Shown: positions 25,771 through 43,145 of the stretch, piece after piece
Layout: every line of letters begins with the position of its first letter
Position numbering within the stretch: position 1 is the first letter of the stretch
Origin: Pseudomonas sp. Q1-7
GTDB lineage: Bacteria; Pseudomonadota; Gammaproteobacteria; Pseudomonadales; Pseudomonadaceae
Length of the DNA: 64,000 nt
Assembly (NCBI RefSeq): GCF_028010285.1
Contig: NZ_CP116304.1
Location: 2,248,501 to 2,312,500 of the forward strand
Reading direction: 5' to 3'
Position numbers and translations under genes: made by a program
Notes under the pieces: model-generated
Databases searched by the model: none
Told to the model about the DNA's origin: nothing
What the model saw: only the letters and a program-made list of their open reading frames with translations

Positions 25771-28159
25771 TCATGCCGGTTCGGTCTCCGCCTGTTCGGC
25801 GGCCAGGGCCGGCTGTTGCAATTTGCGCATCTGCTCGACTCCCCAGAGCACGCGCTCGGGGGTGGCGGGTGCGTCGATCTGCGGCTGCACCTTGTAATCC
25901 CCCAGGCTCGCCACCGCGTCCTTGATGGCGCACCAGACGGCGATGCCGAGCATGAACGGCGGCTCGCCCACGGCCTTGGAGTGGAACACGGTCTGTTCGG
26001 GGTTCTTGCGGTTTTCCACCAGCTTCACCCGCAGGTCGATGGGCATGTCGGCGATGGCCGGAATCTTGTAGCTGGCCGGGCCGTTGGTCATCAGCTTGCC
26101 CTTGGCGTTCCACACCAACTCTTCCATGGTCAGCCAGCCCATGCCCTGGACGAAGGCACCTTCCACCTGGCCGATGTCGATGGCCGGGTTCAGCGATGCG
26201 CCCACGTCATGCAGGATGTCGGTGCGCAGCATCTTGTACTCGCCGGTCAGGGTGTCGACTATCACTTCGGCGCAGGCAACGCCGTAGGCGAAGTAGTAGA
26301 AGGGGCGGCCGGCGGCCTTGTCGCGGTCGTAGAAGATCTTTGGCGTGCGGTAGAAGCCGGTGCTGGAGAGCGAGATCTGGTTGAAGTAGGCGAGCTGGAT
26401 CATTTCCTCGAAGGAGAGGTAATGGTCGCGCACGCGCACCTGCTCGTTGCGGAACTCCACATCCTCGTCGGTCACCTTGAAGTGGGTGGCGAGGAACTGT
26501 ACCAGGCGGCCCTTGATGGTTTCGGCGGCGTTCTGCGCGGCCTTGCCGTTCAGGTCCGCGCCGGACGAGGCGGCGGTCGGCGAGGTGTTGGGAACCTTGT
26601 CGGTGTTGGTCGCGGTGATCTGGATGCGGCCGATATCCACCTGGAAAACCTCGGCCACCACCTGGGCGACCTTGGTGTTCAAGCCCTGGCCCATCTCGGT
26701 GCCACCGTGGTTCAGGTGGATGCTGCCATCGGTGTAGATGTGGATCAGCGCGCCAGCCTGGTTGAGGAAGGTGGCGGTGAAGCTGATGCCGAACTTCACC
26801 GGCGTCATCGCCAGGCCTTTCTTCAGCACCGGGCTCTTCTCGTTGAACGCGCGGATTTCCTCACGGCGCTTGGCGTACTCGCTGCTGGCCTCGAGTTCGG
26901 CGGTCATCTCGGCGAGCATGTTGTGCTCGACGGTCTGGTAGTAGTGGGTGACGTTGCGCTCGTCCTTGCCGTAGTAGTTGAGCTTGCGCACCTCCAGCGG
27001 GTCCTTGCCCAGGCTGCGGGCGATGGCGTCCATGATCTCCTCGATGGCGACCATCCCCTGCGGGCCGCCGAAGCCGCGGTAAGCGGTGTTCGACGCGGTG
27101 TTGGTCTTGCAGCGGTGACCATTGATGGTGGCGTGTTCGAGGAAGTAGGCGTTGTCCGAGTGGAACATCGCGCGGTCGACGATGGAGCCGGACAGGTCGG
27201 GCGAGTAACCGCAGTTACCGGCCAGTTCCAGTTCGATGCCGGTGAGCAGGCCGTCGTCGTTGAAGCCCACGTCGTATTCGACATAGAAGGGGTGACGCTT
27301 GCCGGTGATGGACATGTCTTCCACGCGCGGCAGGCGCATCTTGGTCGGGCGCTTGGTGTGGTGGGCGATCACCGCGCAGAGGCAGGCCGGGCCGGCCGCC
27401 TGGGTTTCCTTGCCGCCGAAGCCGCCGCCCATGCGACGCATGTCGATGACGATCTTGTGCATCGGTACGCCCAGCACTTCGGCCACCAGCTTCTGGACCT
27501 CGGTGGCGTTCTGGGTGGAGGTGTAGACGAGCATGCCGCCGTCCTCGGTGGGCATCACCGAGGAAATCTGCGTTTCCAGGTAGAAGTGCTCCTGGCCGCC
27601 GATGTGCAGGGTGCCCTGCAGGCGGTTCTTCGAAGCCGCCAGGGCGGTGGAGGAGTCACCGCGCTTGTGCTGGTGGCTGTCCAGCACGAAATGCTTCTTG
27701 CGCAGGGCGTCGACCACGTCCAGCACCGGCTCCAGGTCCTCGTATTCGACTATGGCCGCCATCGCCGCCTTGCGTGCGGTTTCCAGGCTGTCGGCACCCA
27801 CGGCCAAGACCACCTGGCCGACGTACTCGACCTTGCCATCGGCCAGCAGCGGATCACCCGCGACCACCGGGCCGATGTCCAACTGGCCAGGCACGTCCTT
27901 GGCGGTGATGGCGATGGCCACGCCCGGAAACTGATAGCAGGGCGAAGTATCGATGCGGGTAATGCGCGCGTGGGCGCGGTCGCTCATGCGGGCATAGACG
28001 TGCAACTGGTTGGGGAACTCCAGGCGGTCGTCCACGTACACGGCCTCGCCGGAAACGTGTTTCGGCGCACTCTCGTGCTTGACGCTCTTGCCCACGCCGG
28101 TGGTGATGTCGGCACGGAACAGTTCCGCCAGCTCTTCCTGGGTCTTGAAGTGGTGTTTG

Positions 28160-28167
<8 letters not shown>
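25771..28167 (-). CDS. xdhB: Xanthine dehydrogenase, molybdopterin-binding subunit
   Basis: This large subunit oxidises hypoxanthine/xanthine to urate at the molybdenum centre. The 798-residue product begins with the a/b hammerhead domain (SVKHESAPKHVSGEAVYVDD). The Mo-cofactor regions follow: MRRMGGGFGGKETQA, the AYRGFGGPQGM loop with active-site Arg, and the C-terminal KAVGEPPFMLG carrying the catalytic Glu. It overlaps xdhA by eight bases. MoaA and XdhC in this window would supply and load its cofactor. Confidence 0.96.
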
Positions 28168-29599
<1,432 letters not shown>

Positions 29600-29663
29600 G
29601 GACGACCTCCAGGCACTTTATTGTTTTTACGAGGGCTCGTATGGGGGCAAATTTAGTGAGGTC

Positions 29664-29677
29664 TGACCTGCGGGTCA
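29664..29677. promoter_or_regulatory. TGAC-N6-GTCA operator 1, xdhA promoter
   Basis: TGACCTGCGGGTCA; its centre is 23 bp from operator 2, about two helical turns, so bound dimers could cooperate. Confidence 0.7.
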
Positions 29678-29686
29678 ATAAATATT

Positions 29687-29700
29687 TGACTCAAAAGTCA
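29687..29700. promoter_or_regulatory. TGAC-N6-GTCA operator 2, xdhA promoter
   Basis: TGACTCAAAAGTCA, an exact half-site match. Confidence 0.7.
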
Positions 29701-30039
29701 GGAAATAGTCATTTCTCTAGGTTATGAGCCCGCCGTTTCCGCTCTGTTTCAAGGCTCGGCGCGATTCATACCGCCTGTTTTCAGTGTAGGAAATGGTGGG
29801 CCGACCGCCCGGCGGCGGAGAGTCTTGCTGCAGGGCTGAATTCATTCGTCCCTGCAGGAGCCGTCCACACCATGTGGTAGACTCCGCCGCCTGTCCGCGT
29901 CCTGCGGCAGAGTCGGAAAATTCCTTCCCCATCGCTCTTGCGTGCACTGCCCGTACCCGTAGTACTGTCAGCGCCGAAGCCTTTGTGCGGGATCGTTTCC
30001 GCGCGGCGCACCCAGTTTCCCCACGTTCGAAGGAAAACC

Positions 30040-30699
30040 ATGACGTTCAAGGCACCGGACAGCCTCTCCGAGCAGATTGCCCACCACCTGGCCGAGCGGA
30101 TCATCCGCGGCGAGCTGAAAGAGCGCGAGCGCATCCAGGAACAGAAGGTCACCCAGGCCATGAATGTCAGCCGGGGTTCGGTGCGCGAGGCATTGCTGAT
30201 CCTCGAGCGCCGCCACCTGATCACCATCCTGCCGCGCCGTGGCGCCCAGGTATCCGAGCTGACCCAGCAGCACGTGCGCAGCCTCTATACGCTGGTGATG
30301 GAGCTCTACATCCTGCTGGGCTATGCGGTGGCCGAGCACTGGCGCAGCGAGGAAGACCTCGTGCCCTTTCGCGCCATCCAGCAGCGCCTGGCCGAGGCGC
30401 GCCAGCGGGAGGACATCCTGGGGTTCGTCGACGCCAGCTTCGCCATCATGCAGGCGGCCTATCCCTTTGCCGACAATCCTTACCTGCAGCAGACCCTGGA
30501 CAACCTGCAGCCGGCCATCGCCCGAACCTACTACATCGCCCTGGAGCGTCGCCGAGGCCAGATGGACAGCTTCGGCGCGGTGTTCGACGGCCTGCTGGCG
30601 GCGGTGATCGAGCGCGACCAGGCCAAGGTCCGCGACGTGCTGCTCGGTTACGGCCGGCAGAACTGCGAGCTGGTGCTCGCAGCCCTGGCTGAGCGTTGA
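30040..30699 (+). CDS. GntR-family (FCD) transcriptional regulator
   Basis: This 219-residue regulator has the GntR winged helix (QIAHHLAERIIRGELKERER, recognition region AMNVSRGSVREALLILERR, wing LITILPRRGAQVSE) and a compact FCD-type C-terminal domain (LYTLVMELYILLGYAVAEHW). AAGGAA precedes the ATG. It is divergent from xdhA and lies 13 bases before smc. A role at xdhA is likely from its position, but the operator there is TGAC-N6-GTCA rather than an obvious GntR-type site, so its target is uncertain. Confidence 0.88.
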   Translation: MTFKAPDSLSEQIAHHLAERIIRGELKERERIQEQKVTQAMNVSRGSVREALLILERRHLITILPRRGAQVSELTQQHVRSLYTLVMELYILLGYAVAEHWRSEEDLVPFRAIQQRLAEARQREDILGFVDASFAIMQAAYPFADNPYLQQTLDNLQPAIARTYYIALERRRGQMDSFGAVFDGLLAAVIERDQAKVRDVLLGYGRQNCELVLAALAER

Positions 30700-30712
30700 G
30701 CGGAGCGCTCCG

Positions 30713-33700
30713 ATGCGGCTGAAGTGCATCAAGCTGGCCGGGTTCAAGTCCTTCGTGGACCCGACCACCGTCAGCTTCCCCAGCAACATGGCGGCCGTGG
30801 TCGGCCCCAATGGTTGCGGCAAGTCGAACATCATCGACGCCGTTCGCTGGGTAATGGGCGAGAGTTCGGCGAAGAACCTCCGTGGCGAGTCGATGACCGA
30901 CGTCATCTTCAATGGCTCCAACACGCGCAAGCCGGTGGCCCAGGCCAGCATCGAACTGATCTTCGACAATTCCGACAACAGCCTGGTGGGCGAATACGCC
31001 GCCTTCGCCGAGATTTCCATCCGCCGCCGCGTCAGCCGCGACGGCCAGAACACCTATTTCCTCAACGGCACCAAGTGCCGGCGCCGCGACATCACCGACA
31101 TTTTCCTCGGCACCGGTCTCGGGCCGCGCAGTTACTCGATCATCGAGCAGGGGATGATCTCCAAGCTGATCGAAGCCAAGCCCGAGGACCTGCGCAATTT
31201 CATCGAGGAAGCCGCTGGCATCTCCAAGTACAAGGAGCGCCGCCGCGAAACCGAGAGCCGCATCCGCCGTACCCAGGAGAACCTGGCACGCCTGACCGAC
31301 CTGCGCGAAGAGCTGGAGCGCCAGCTGGAGCGCCTGCACCGTCAGGCCCAGTCCGCCGAGAAGTACCAGGAGTACAAGGCCGAGGAGCGTCAACTCAAGG
31401 CCCAGCTCGCCGCCCTGAAATGGCGGGCGCTGAATGAACAGGTTGGCCAGCGCGAGGCGGTGATCGGCAATCAGGAAGTCAGCTTCGAGGCCCTGGTGGC
31501 CGAGCAGCGCAATGCCGACGCCAGCATCGAGCGCCTGCGTGACGGCCACCATGAGCTGTCCGAGCGCTTCAACCTGGTGCAGGGGCGTTTCTATTCCGTG
31601 GGCGGCGACATCGCCCGCGTCGAGCAGAGCATCCAGCACGGGCAGCAGCGCCTGCGGCAATTGCAGGACGATCTGCGCGATGCCGAGCGGGCGCGCCAGG
31701 AAACCGAATCCCACCTCGGCCACGATCGCACCCTGCTCGCCACCCTGGGCGAAGAATTGGACATGCTCGGGCCCGAGCAGGAAATGAGCGCCGCCGCTGC
31801 CGAAGAGGCCGCCGCTCAACTGGAAAAAGCCGAAACCGGCATGCAGGCCTGGCAGGAGCAGTGGGACGGCTTCAACCAGCGCAGCGCCGAGCCGCGCCGC
31901 CAGGCCGAAGTGCAGCAAGCGCGCATCCAGCAGTTGGAGCAGAGCCTGGAACGCCTGCTGGAGCGCGAGCGCCGTCTCAATGACGAGCGCGCCCAGTTGT
32001 CCGCCGACCCGGAAGACGCCGCCGTCCAGGACATGCTTGAGGAGCTGGCCGTCGGCGAGATGCGCCTGGAGGAACTCCAGGCCGCCGAGCAGGGCCTTGC
32101 TGAACGCCTCGACGGCGTGCGTGAAGACCTGCAACAAGCCATCCGCGCCCAGCAGGAAGCCCAAGGCGAGCTGCAGCGCCTGAACGGCCGCATTGCGTCC
32201 CTGGAAGCCTTGCAGCAGGCCGCGCTGAACCCCGGCAAGGGCGCCGCCGAGTGGCTGCGAGAACACAACCTGGCCGATCGCCCGCGCCTGGCCGAAGGGT
32301 TGCGGGTGGAGCAGGGCTGGGAACTGGCGGTGGAGACTGTGCTGGGCGCCGATCTGCAGGCCGTGCTGCTGGATGATTTGAGCGGTCTCGATCTGTCCGG
32401 ATTCAGCCAGGGCGAACTGCGTCTGGCCAGTGCTGGCCAAGGCGGCGCGCGTGCGCCCGGCAGCCTGCTGGACAGGGTCGAAGCGCCGTTGGACCTGGCG
32501 CCCTGGCTGGCCAACGTGCTGCCGGTGGAAAGTCTCGACCAGGCCCTGGCCCGTCGCGGGGCTCTCGGCGAGGGCGAAAGCCTGATCAGCCGTGACGGCT
32601 ACTGGGTCGGCCGGAACTTCCTGCGGGTGCGTCGCGCCAGCGAGGCGGAAAGTGGCCTGCTGGCCCGTGGCCAGGAGCTGGAACGCCTGCATGCCGAGCG
32701 TGGGGAGCGCGAAGCCAGCCTGGAGCAGTTGGAAGAGCGCTTGCAGCAACTGCGCGACAGCCAGCGTCAGCAGGAAGAGCGCCGCGAACAGCAGCGTCGC
32801 CTGTTGCAGGACGAGTCCCGCGTCCTGGGCGAACTCAAGGCTCGCCTGTCCGCCCAGCAGGCCAAGGTGGAGCAACTGGCCCTGCGCCGTCGCCGCCTGG
32901 AAGAAGAACTCCGCGAGCTGGACGAGCAACGCGCCCTGGAGCATGAGCAGTTGGGTGAAGCCCGGCTGACCCTGCAGGATGCACTGGACGCCATGGCCAG
33001 CGATACCGAGCAGCGCGAGAAGTTCCTGGCCGAGCGCGACGGTCTGCGCGAACGCCTCGATCGCATCCGCCAGGAGGCGCGCCAGCACAAGGATCACGCC
33101 CATCAACTGGCGGTGCGCGTCGGCTCGCTGCGGGCGCAGCACGATTCCACCCGCCAGGCCCTGGAACGGCTGGCCCAGCAGTTCGAGCGCCTCAACGAGC
33201 GCCGCGAACAGCTCAGCCTCAACCTGGAGGAGGGCGCCGCGCCACTGGAAGAGCTGCGCATGAAGCTCGAAGAGCTGCTGGAAAGACGTCTGGGGGTGGA
33301 GGAAGAACTCAAGCAGGCGCGGCTGGCCCTGGAAGACGCCGACCGCGAACTGCGTGACGCCGAGAAGCGCCGCACCCAGGCCGAACAGCAGTCGCAGTTG
33401 TTGCGCGGCCAGCTGGAGCAGCAGCGCCTTGAATGGCAGGCCCTGACGGTGCGTCGCAAGGCGTTGCAGGATCAGCTCCACGAGGATGGCTACGACCTGC
33501 ACGGTGTGCTCGCCACGCTGCCGGCCGACGCCACCGAGTCCGCCTGGGACGAAGAACTGGAGCGCCTTGCGGCGCGCATCCAGCGCCTTGGTCCGATCAA
33601 CCTCGCAGCTATCGACGAATACCAGCAGCAGTCCGAGCGCAAGCGCTACCTGGACGCACAGAACGACGACCTGGTGGAAGCCCTGGAGACCCTGGAAAAC

Positions 33701-34201
33701 GTCATCCGCAAGATCGACAAGGAAACCCGCAACCGCTTCAAGGAAACCTTCGACCAGATCAATGCCGGGCTGCAGGCACTGTTCCCGAAGGTCTTCGGCG
33801 GCGGCCATGCCTACCTGGAGCTGACCGGCGAAGACCTGCTGGACACCGGGGTGGCCATCATGGCGCGTCCGCCGGGCAAGAAGAACAGCACCATCCACCT
33901 GCTCTCCGGCGGCGAAAAGGCCCTCACCGCGCTGGCCCTGGTCTTCGCCATCTTCCAGCTCAATCCGGCCCCGTTCTGCATGCTCGACGAAGTGGATGCG
34001 CCGCTGGATGACGCCAACGTCGGCCGTTATGCGCGTCTGGTGAAGGAAATGTCCGAGAAAGTGCAATTCATCTATATCACCCACAACAAGATCGCCATGG
34101 AAATGGCCGACCAACTGATGGGCGTGACCATGCACGAACCCGGATGTTCGCGCCTGGTGGCGGTGGATGTGGAGGAGGCGATGTCGATGGTCGAAGCCTA
34201 G
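30713..34201 (+). CDS. smc: Chromosome segregation ATPase SMC
   Basis: SMC compacts and segregates chromosomes with ScpA and ScpB. The 1162-residue protein has the Walker A GPNGCGKSN near residue 32, two long coiled coils (very rich in Glu, Arg, Gln and Leu), a hinge around residues 520-640, the ABC signature LLSGGEKALTALAL at about 1063 and Walker B CMLDEVDAPLDDAN shortly after. All ATPase parts are intact. It lies between GntR2 and zipA. Confidence 0.97.
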   Translation: MRLKCIKLAGFKSFVDPTTVSFPSNMAAVVGPNGCGKSNIIDAVRWVMGESSAKNLRGESMTDVIFNGSNTRKPVAQASIELIFDNSDNSLVGEYAAFAEISIRRRVSRDGQNTYFLNGTKCRRRDITDIFLGTGLGPRSYSIIEQGMISKLIEAKPEDLRNFIEEAAGISKYKERRRETESRIRRTQENLARLTDLREELERQLERLHRQAQSAEKYQEYKAEERQLKAQLAALKWRALNEQVGQREAVIGNQEVSFEALVAEQRNADASIERLRDGHHELSERFNLVQGRFYSVGGDIARVEQSIQHGQQRLRQLQDDLRDAERARQETESHLGHDRTLLATLGEELDMLGPEQEMSAAAAEEAAAQLEKAETGMQAWQEQWDGFNQRSAEPRRQAEVQQARIQQLEQSLERLLERERRLNDERAQLSADPEDAAVQDMLEELAVGEMRLEELQAAEQGLAERLDGVREDLQQAIRAQQEAQGELQRLNGRIASLEALQQAALNPGKGAAEWLREHNLADRPRLAEGLRVEQGWELAVETVLGADLQAVLLDDLSGLDLSGFSQGELRLASAGQGGARAPGSLLDRVEAPLDLAPWLANVLPVESLDQALARRGALGEGESLISRDGYWVGRNFLRVRRASEAESGLLARGQELERLHAERGEREASLEQLEERLQQLRDSQRQQEERREQQRRLLQDESRVLGELKARLSAQQAKVEQLALRRRRLEEELRELDEQRALEHEQLGEARLTLQDALDAMASDTEQREKFLAERDGLRERLDRIRQEARQHKDHAHQLAVRVGSLRAQHDSTRQALERLAQQFERLNERREQLSLNLEEGAAPLEELRMKLEELLERRLGVEEELKQARLALEDADRELRDAEKRRTQAEQQSQLLRGQLEQQRLEWQALTVRRKALQDQLHEDGYDLHGVLATLPADATESAWDEELERLAARIQRLGPINLAAIDEYQQQSERKRYLDAQNDDLVEALETLENVIRKIDKETRNRFKETFDQINAGLQALFPKVFGGGHAYLELTGEDLLDTGVAIMARPPGKKNSTIHLLSGGEKALTALALVFAIFQLNPAPFCMLDEVDAPLDDANVGRYARLVKEMSEKVQFIYITHNKIAMEMADQLMGVTMHEPGCSRLVAVDVEEAMSMVEA

Positions 34202-34436
34202 TGGCCGGGCCGACGCGAACTCCGGAAGGCGCGGAGGATCAAATTCGCGTTGGCGCCGGTGTAAGCCTCTATCAGAGGTTTCTCTGCTGGGCTGGTCGTG
34301 CTAGCTTTATGCCCAATTTTGTCGCACGTGGAAAACGCCAGTCAGAACATGGAGTTGGGCGCCACGTTTCAGGGGACGGGATGTCCTTTTTTCACCATTA
34401 TCTGTTTGCATTTTTCACTAGGGGACACAGGACTAA

Positions 34437-37695
<3,259 letters not shown>

Positions 37696-37719
37696 GGGGC
37701 GTTGCGCGAGGCGATTCGG

Positions 37720-37749
37720 AAGGGGCGGACCTGTCGGTCCGCCCCTTTT
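37720..37749. terminator. Bidirectional terminator, ligA / HU gene
   Basis: AAGGGGCGGACC-TGTC-GGTCCGCCCCTTTT works on both strands between the convergent genes. Confidence 0.88.
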
Positions 37750-37752
37750 GCA

Positions 37753-38034
37753 TCACTTGTTGATCGCGTCGGTCAGGGCCTTGGCCGGTACGAGCTTGAC
37801 CACTTTCTTCGCGGCGATCTCGATGGCCTTGCCCGTCTGCGGGTTGCGGCCGGTGCGGGCAGGGCGCTCGCTGACTTTCAGCTTGCCGATCCCCGGCAGG
37901 GTGATCTCATCACTGTTTTCCAGGGAGTCGCTGACGATCTCGCTGAGCTGATCCAGTACGGCGCGCACGGCGGCCTTGGTGGTGTCAGTCGCTTCCGCGA
38001 TGTCAGAGATCAGCTGGTCTTTGGTGAGTGCCAT
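37753..38034 (-). CDS. HU-family DNA-binding protein
   Basis: A 93-residue nucleoid protein of the HU/IHF family. The ATG at 38034 gives MALTKDQLISDIAEATDTTK, then the beta-arm region KLKVSERPARTGRNPQTGKA ending in a basic tail. The arm has the RNPQTGK Pro that intercalates in bent DNA. It is distinct from ihfB at 61659, which has the IHF arm [15 protein letters not shown]. The frame continues to 38148 but without family similarity. Confidence 0.92.
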   Translation of the reverse strand: MALTKDQLISDIAEATDTTKAAVRAVLDQLSEIVSDSLENSDEITLPGIGKLKVSERPARTGRNPQTGKAIEIAAKKVVKLVPAKALTDAINK

Positions 38035-38498
38035 TGGTGTTGCTCCATTCAATGAGTGTCTGGCTTGTGGCCTGGTCGATCGCGCCGGCACCGCTGAGAC
38101 AAGCGGCGCGTCCGGAAGTGCGGCGGCGGTCGTGGGTATGGGCCGCAACGGCTGGTGAAACTAACACAAAAGGCCCGTTGAGCCTGTGCGCGTGGCCGGT
38201 GTTTGCGTCGATTTGACGCAACCGGTCGTCGCCGACTCTGCGTATCGATGGCGTGGCGAACCCCAATCACCAGCCTCTGCGATGAACAGGCGGCGTCATC
38301 GCGGATATCGCTCGCCTTACGGCGACCTTCCATCGCGGCGTCACCGGCTTTGGAACAGAGCGTCCAGGACGGCCCGCGCCTTCAGCGACTTTCCAGCGGC
38401 CCGGCCCGGTCGCACGGCGCTTCCGGGCCTGATCCGCAAGTGCTTGTAAGGAAAACGGTTTTACCGGTTGTAAGTTGGCAAGGAGCCGGTACAATGGC
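38035..38498. other. HU gene / ffs gap
   Basis: Apart from the ffs promoter at its right end, I see only the HU promoter side (an AT-poor stretch) and no gene or repeat. Confidence 0.5.
38468..38495 (+). promoter_or_regulatory. ffs promoter
   Basis: TTGTAA and TACAAT with 16 bp between form a good sigma-70 promoter. The expected start is near 38502, inside a perfect hairpin (38499-38523). Confidence 0.65.
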
Positions 38499-38523
38499 GC
38501 GGCTCGCCGATCTGGCGAGCCGC
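38499..38523 (+). other. Perfect hairpin just upstream of ffs
   Basis: GCGGCTCGCC-GATCT-GGCGAGCCGC is a ten-pair stem between the promoter and the mature RNA. It could be a processing signal for the precursor. Confidence 0.55.
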
Positions 38524-38528
38524 GTGAT

Positions 38529-38638
38529 GGTGGCCCTGCCGGTCCCCCCGCAACGATCAGCCGTGAACCCGGTCAGGCCCGGAAGGGAGCAGCCGCAGCG
38601 GTGAAATCGTGTGCCGGGGTGTGGCTGGTGGGGTCACC
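38529..38638 (+). ncRNA. ffs: Signal recognition particle RNA (4.5S)
   Basis: This is the RNA of the bacterial SRP, which binds Ffh to target membrane proteins. The conserved apical region is present as GGTCAGGCCCGGAAGGGAGC with the partner strand AGCAGCCGCAG and GTGTGCCGGG. The ends pair (GGTGGCCC with GGGTCACC) to give a single long stem of about 110 nt. The 5' and 3' ends are estimated from this pairing. Confidence 0.95.
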
Positions 38639-38899
38639 TCCAATCTCTCCTGCTGATTGATCCCTAACGGTTTTCGCTCCGGAGCTGCACGGTGGTGCAG
38701 GGAGTGATTCGCCCGTGTCTTCTGCGCCTTTCTACTGCTGTTGTCCCGCCTCTCGGTCTACCGCTTCCAGATCGTGGTGCCTGATTTCTTTGTCCCCGGT
38801 TTTCTGGTCGCGAGATTCGCCGCTCGCGGCCACTGGGAGGCTCCAGTCTGCGGCTGTGGGCGAGGGGCGCCGCGGGACTGCCTTTTATCTGCACGATGC

Positions 38900-39628
38900 T
38901 CAGCGATAGCGCGCCAGAATTTCCTCGATCTCTCCTGATTCCTTCATCTGCACCAGTGCGCGAAGGATTTGCTGGGTGGGTAGCGCCGGGTCATTGCGCA
39001 CCAGGCAGCTCACAGGCTCTTCGTCCAGTACGCCGACGTCTATCAGGCGGCTCTCGTTCGGCAGGCTTCGATTGAACCAGTCCAGCGCCAGTTCGTTGCT
39101 CAGGGCGTAGCGGTAGCGGCCGACCAGCAGTTTCTGCAGCACCAGTTGCTGGTTGCGGGCCTCGTCGCGCTGCAGGGAGCCGCGATCGAACAGGTGTTGC
39201 AGGCGCGGATAGGTGTAACCCAGGACGGTGCCGATGTTTCCCCCGGAGATGGCGTCGGGGCTGGAAAGCGGTTCACTGCCCTGGCGGGCCACGATCAGGT
39301 CGCGCTGAGAGAGGACGGGCACGCTCCAGAGATAATCGTCGCCGTCGGAAATCCATTTCGGGCTGATGTAGCAGCGCACGTCGATCTCGCCCTGCTGCAG
39401 CGCCAGTGCCACCCGGTTGCGCGACAGGACCTGGATCTGGGCGATTACGCCGAGGCGTTGTGCCAGGCGCTCGATCAGTTCGTGGACGATACCGCCGACC
39501 AGCCGATTCTCTTCGAATTCGGCCAGGGGCATGGCCCAGCTGTCCACCGCCGAGAAGCGCAATGTGGTCGATGCCGCAGCGCCGGCGGTGCTCCAACAGA
39601 GAAGAAGGGCGAGGACAAACGAGCGCAT
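38900..39628 (-). CDS. Periplasmic solute-binding protein (SBP family 3-like)
   Basis: A 242-residue protein from the ATG at 39628 (GGGAG upstream) with signal peptide MRSFVLALLLCWSTAGAAAS. The mature part has the family-3 layout: TLRFSAVDSWAMPL, VGGIVHELIERLAQRLGV, the QQGEIDVRCYISP loop and NIGTVLGYTYPRLQ. No transport partners are adjacent, and it is convergent to ffs. The ligand is unknown; amino acids or a sensory role are possible. Confidence 0.82.
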   Translation of the reverse strand: MRSFVLALLLCWSTAGAAASTTLRFSAVDSWAMPLAEFEENRLVGGIVHELIERLAQRLGVIAQIQVLSRNRVALALQQGEIDVRCYISPKWISDGDDYLWSVPVLSQRDLIVARQGSEPLSSPDAISGGNIGTVLGYTYPRLQHLFDRGSLQRDEARNQQLVLQKLLVGRYRYALSNELALDWFNRSLPNESRLIDVGVLDEEPVSCLVRNDPALPTQQILRALVQMKESGEIEEILARYR

Positions 39629-39768
39629 TGTGCTCCCTCGTCTGGAGATGGTGGCCCACAATGCCCGTTGTTGTGCCGATTGAACAGGGTGCCGTTCGCA
39701 TCGGATGCAATTTGCTCATCGCTCCGCTAGCATTAGCTCCTTCTGCTCCCCAGACGCGATGGTTTTCA

Positions 39769-41940
<2,172 letters not shown>

Positions 41941-41951
41941 GGACAATCACC

Positions 41952-42278
41952 ATGATGAAAGGTGGCATGGCAGGCCTGATGAAGCAGGCCCAGCAAATGC
42001 AGGAAAAGATGCAGAAGATGCAGGAAGAGCTGGCCAATGCCGAAGTTACCGGCCAGTCCGGCGCCGGCCTGGTGAGTGTGGTGATGACCGGTCGTCATGA
42101 TGTCAAGCGCGTCACCTTGGACGACAGCCTGATGCAGGAAGACAAGGAAATCCTCGAAGACCTGATCGCTGCCGCGGTGAACGACGCCGTGCGCAAGATC
42201 GAGCAGAACAACCAGGAGAAAATGGCCGGCATGACGGCGGGGCTGCAGCTTCCGCCCGGCTTCAAGATGCCCTTCTGA
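41952..42278 (+). CDS. YbaB/EbfC nucleoid-associated protein
   Basis: A 108-residue YbaB/EbfC protein, a small dimer that binds DNA. It starts [20 protein letters not shown] with the usual heptad-like helix, then the [19 protein letters not shown] sheet and a Gly/Pro-rich end ([11 protein letters not shown]). It sits between dnaX and recR, the conserved arrangement of this family. Confidence 0.95.
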   Translation: MMKGGMAGLMKQAQQMQEKMQKMQEELANAEVTGQSGAGLVSVVMTGRHDVKRVTLDDSLMQEDKEILEDLIAAAVNDAVRKIEQNNQEKMAGMTAGLQLPPGFKMPF

Positions 42279-42440
42279 AAAGCGTGATGCCCAATCGGCG
42301 CGCTTGATGGCGTTGCCGCCGGATTCGGAATCCTCATGTGCCGCAGCACACTCCGGTTCCTCATCCGTCGGCGCCTTGTCCTGCACGTCGCCTGATCGCC
42401 ACTCACTCCGTGCAATGCTATTCCTTTCCGGAACTGATAC

Positions 42441-43040
42441 ATGAGCTTCAGCCCGCTGATTCGCCAACTGATCGACGCGTTGCGCATCCTGCCCGGTGTG
42501 GGCCAGAAGACGGCGCAGCGCATGGCGTTGCAGTTGCTGGAGCGCGACCGCAGCGGTGGCCTGCGCCTGGCCCAGGCGCTGACGGCGGCAATGGAAGGGG
42601 TGGGGCATTGCCAGCAGTGCCGGACGCTGAGCGAGGAGGCGCTTTGCCCCCAGTGTGCCGATCCGCGTCGCGACGACTCGCTGCTCTGCGTCGTGGAAGG
42701 TCCGCTGGATGTGTTCGCCGTCGAGCAAACGGGCTATCGCGGGCGCTTCTTCGTGCTCAAGGGGCACCTGTCGCCGCTGGATGGCCTGGGTCCGGAAGCC
42801 ATCGGTATCCCCGAATTATTGGTGCGCATCGAGGCCGGGCAATTCGCCGAGGTGATCCTGGCCACCAACCCCACGGTGGAGGGTGAGGCCACCGCCCACT
42901 ACATCGCCCAGTTGCTGGCGCCCAAGTCCATCACTGTTTCCCGTATCGCCCATGGTGTGCCCTTGGGTGGCGAGCTGGAGTTGGTGGATGGCGGCACCCT
43001 GGCCCACGCCCTGGCGGGGCGTCGCCCGATCGGGCTCTGA
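42441..43040 (+). CDS. recR: Recombination mediator RecR
   Basis: RecR acts with RecF and RecO to load RecA on gaps. The 199-residue product has an N-terminal HhH ([20 protein letters not shown]), the Cys4 zinc finger [16 protein letters not shown], a Toprim domain ([34 protein letters not shown]) and a C-terminal Walker B-like region. It is the last gene of the dnaX-ybaB-recR block. Confidence 0.97.
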   Translation: MSFSPLIRQLIDALRILPGVGQKTAQRMALQLLERDRSGGLRLAQALTAAMEGVGHCQQCRTLSEEALCPQCADPRRDDSLLCVVEGPLDVFAVEQTGYRGRFFVLKGHLSPLDGLGPEAIGIPELLVRIEAGQFAEVILATNPTVEGEATAHYIAQLLAPKSITVSRIAHGVPLGGELELVDGGTLAHALAGRRPIGL

Positions 43041-43145
43041 GATGAACGGCTGCGGCTGATACGGCCTTGCCGATGGCACAAGTCTCGCCTTGAAAACCAA
43101 GCAAGCGCTCGGTAAGTTCAATCGATCTTACCTGGGAGCCTTGCC

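Larger units (their letters stand above)
29600..30039. promoter_or_regulatory. Divergent xdhA / GntR2 control region
   Basis: This 440-bp gap has tandem TGAC-N6-GTCA sites near xdhA. A repeat hairpin CTGCAGGG-CTGAATTCATTCG-TCCCTGCAG lies around 29829-29860. No TTGTRTACAA site was found here, unlike the other purine promoters. In other Pseudomonas an alkB-type gene can sit at this place; none is seen. Confidence 0.65.

Noticed and set aside
30446-34135. Very long open frame antisense to smc
   Set aside because: The smc gene is intact with all ATPase motifs. The opposite frame has a repetitive Leu/Gln/Ala composition expected from a mirror of high-GC codons and no known motif.
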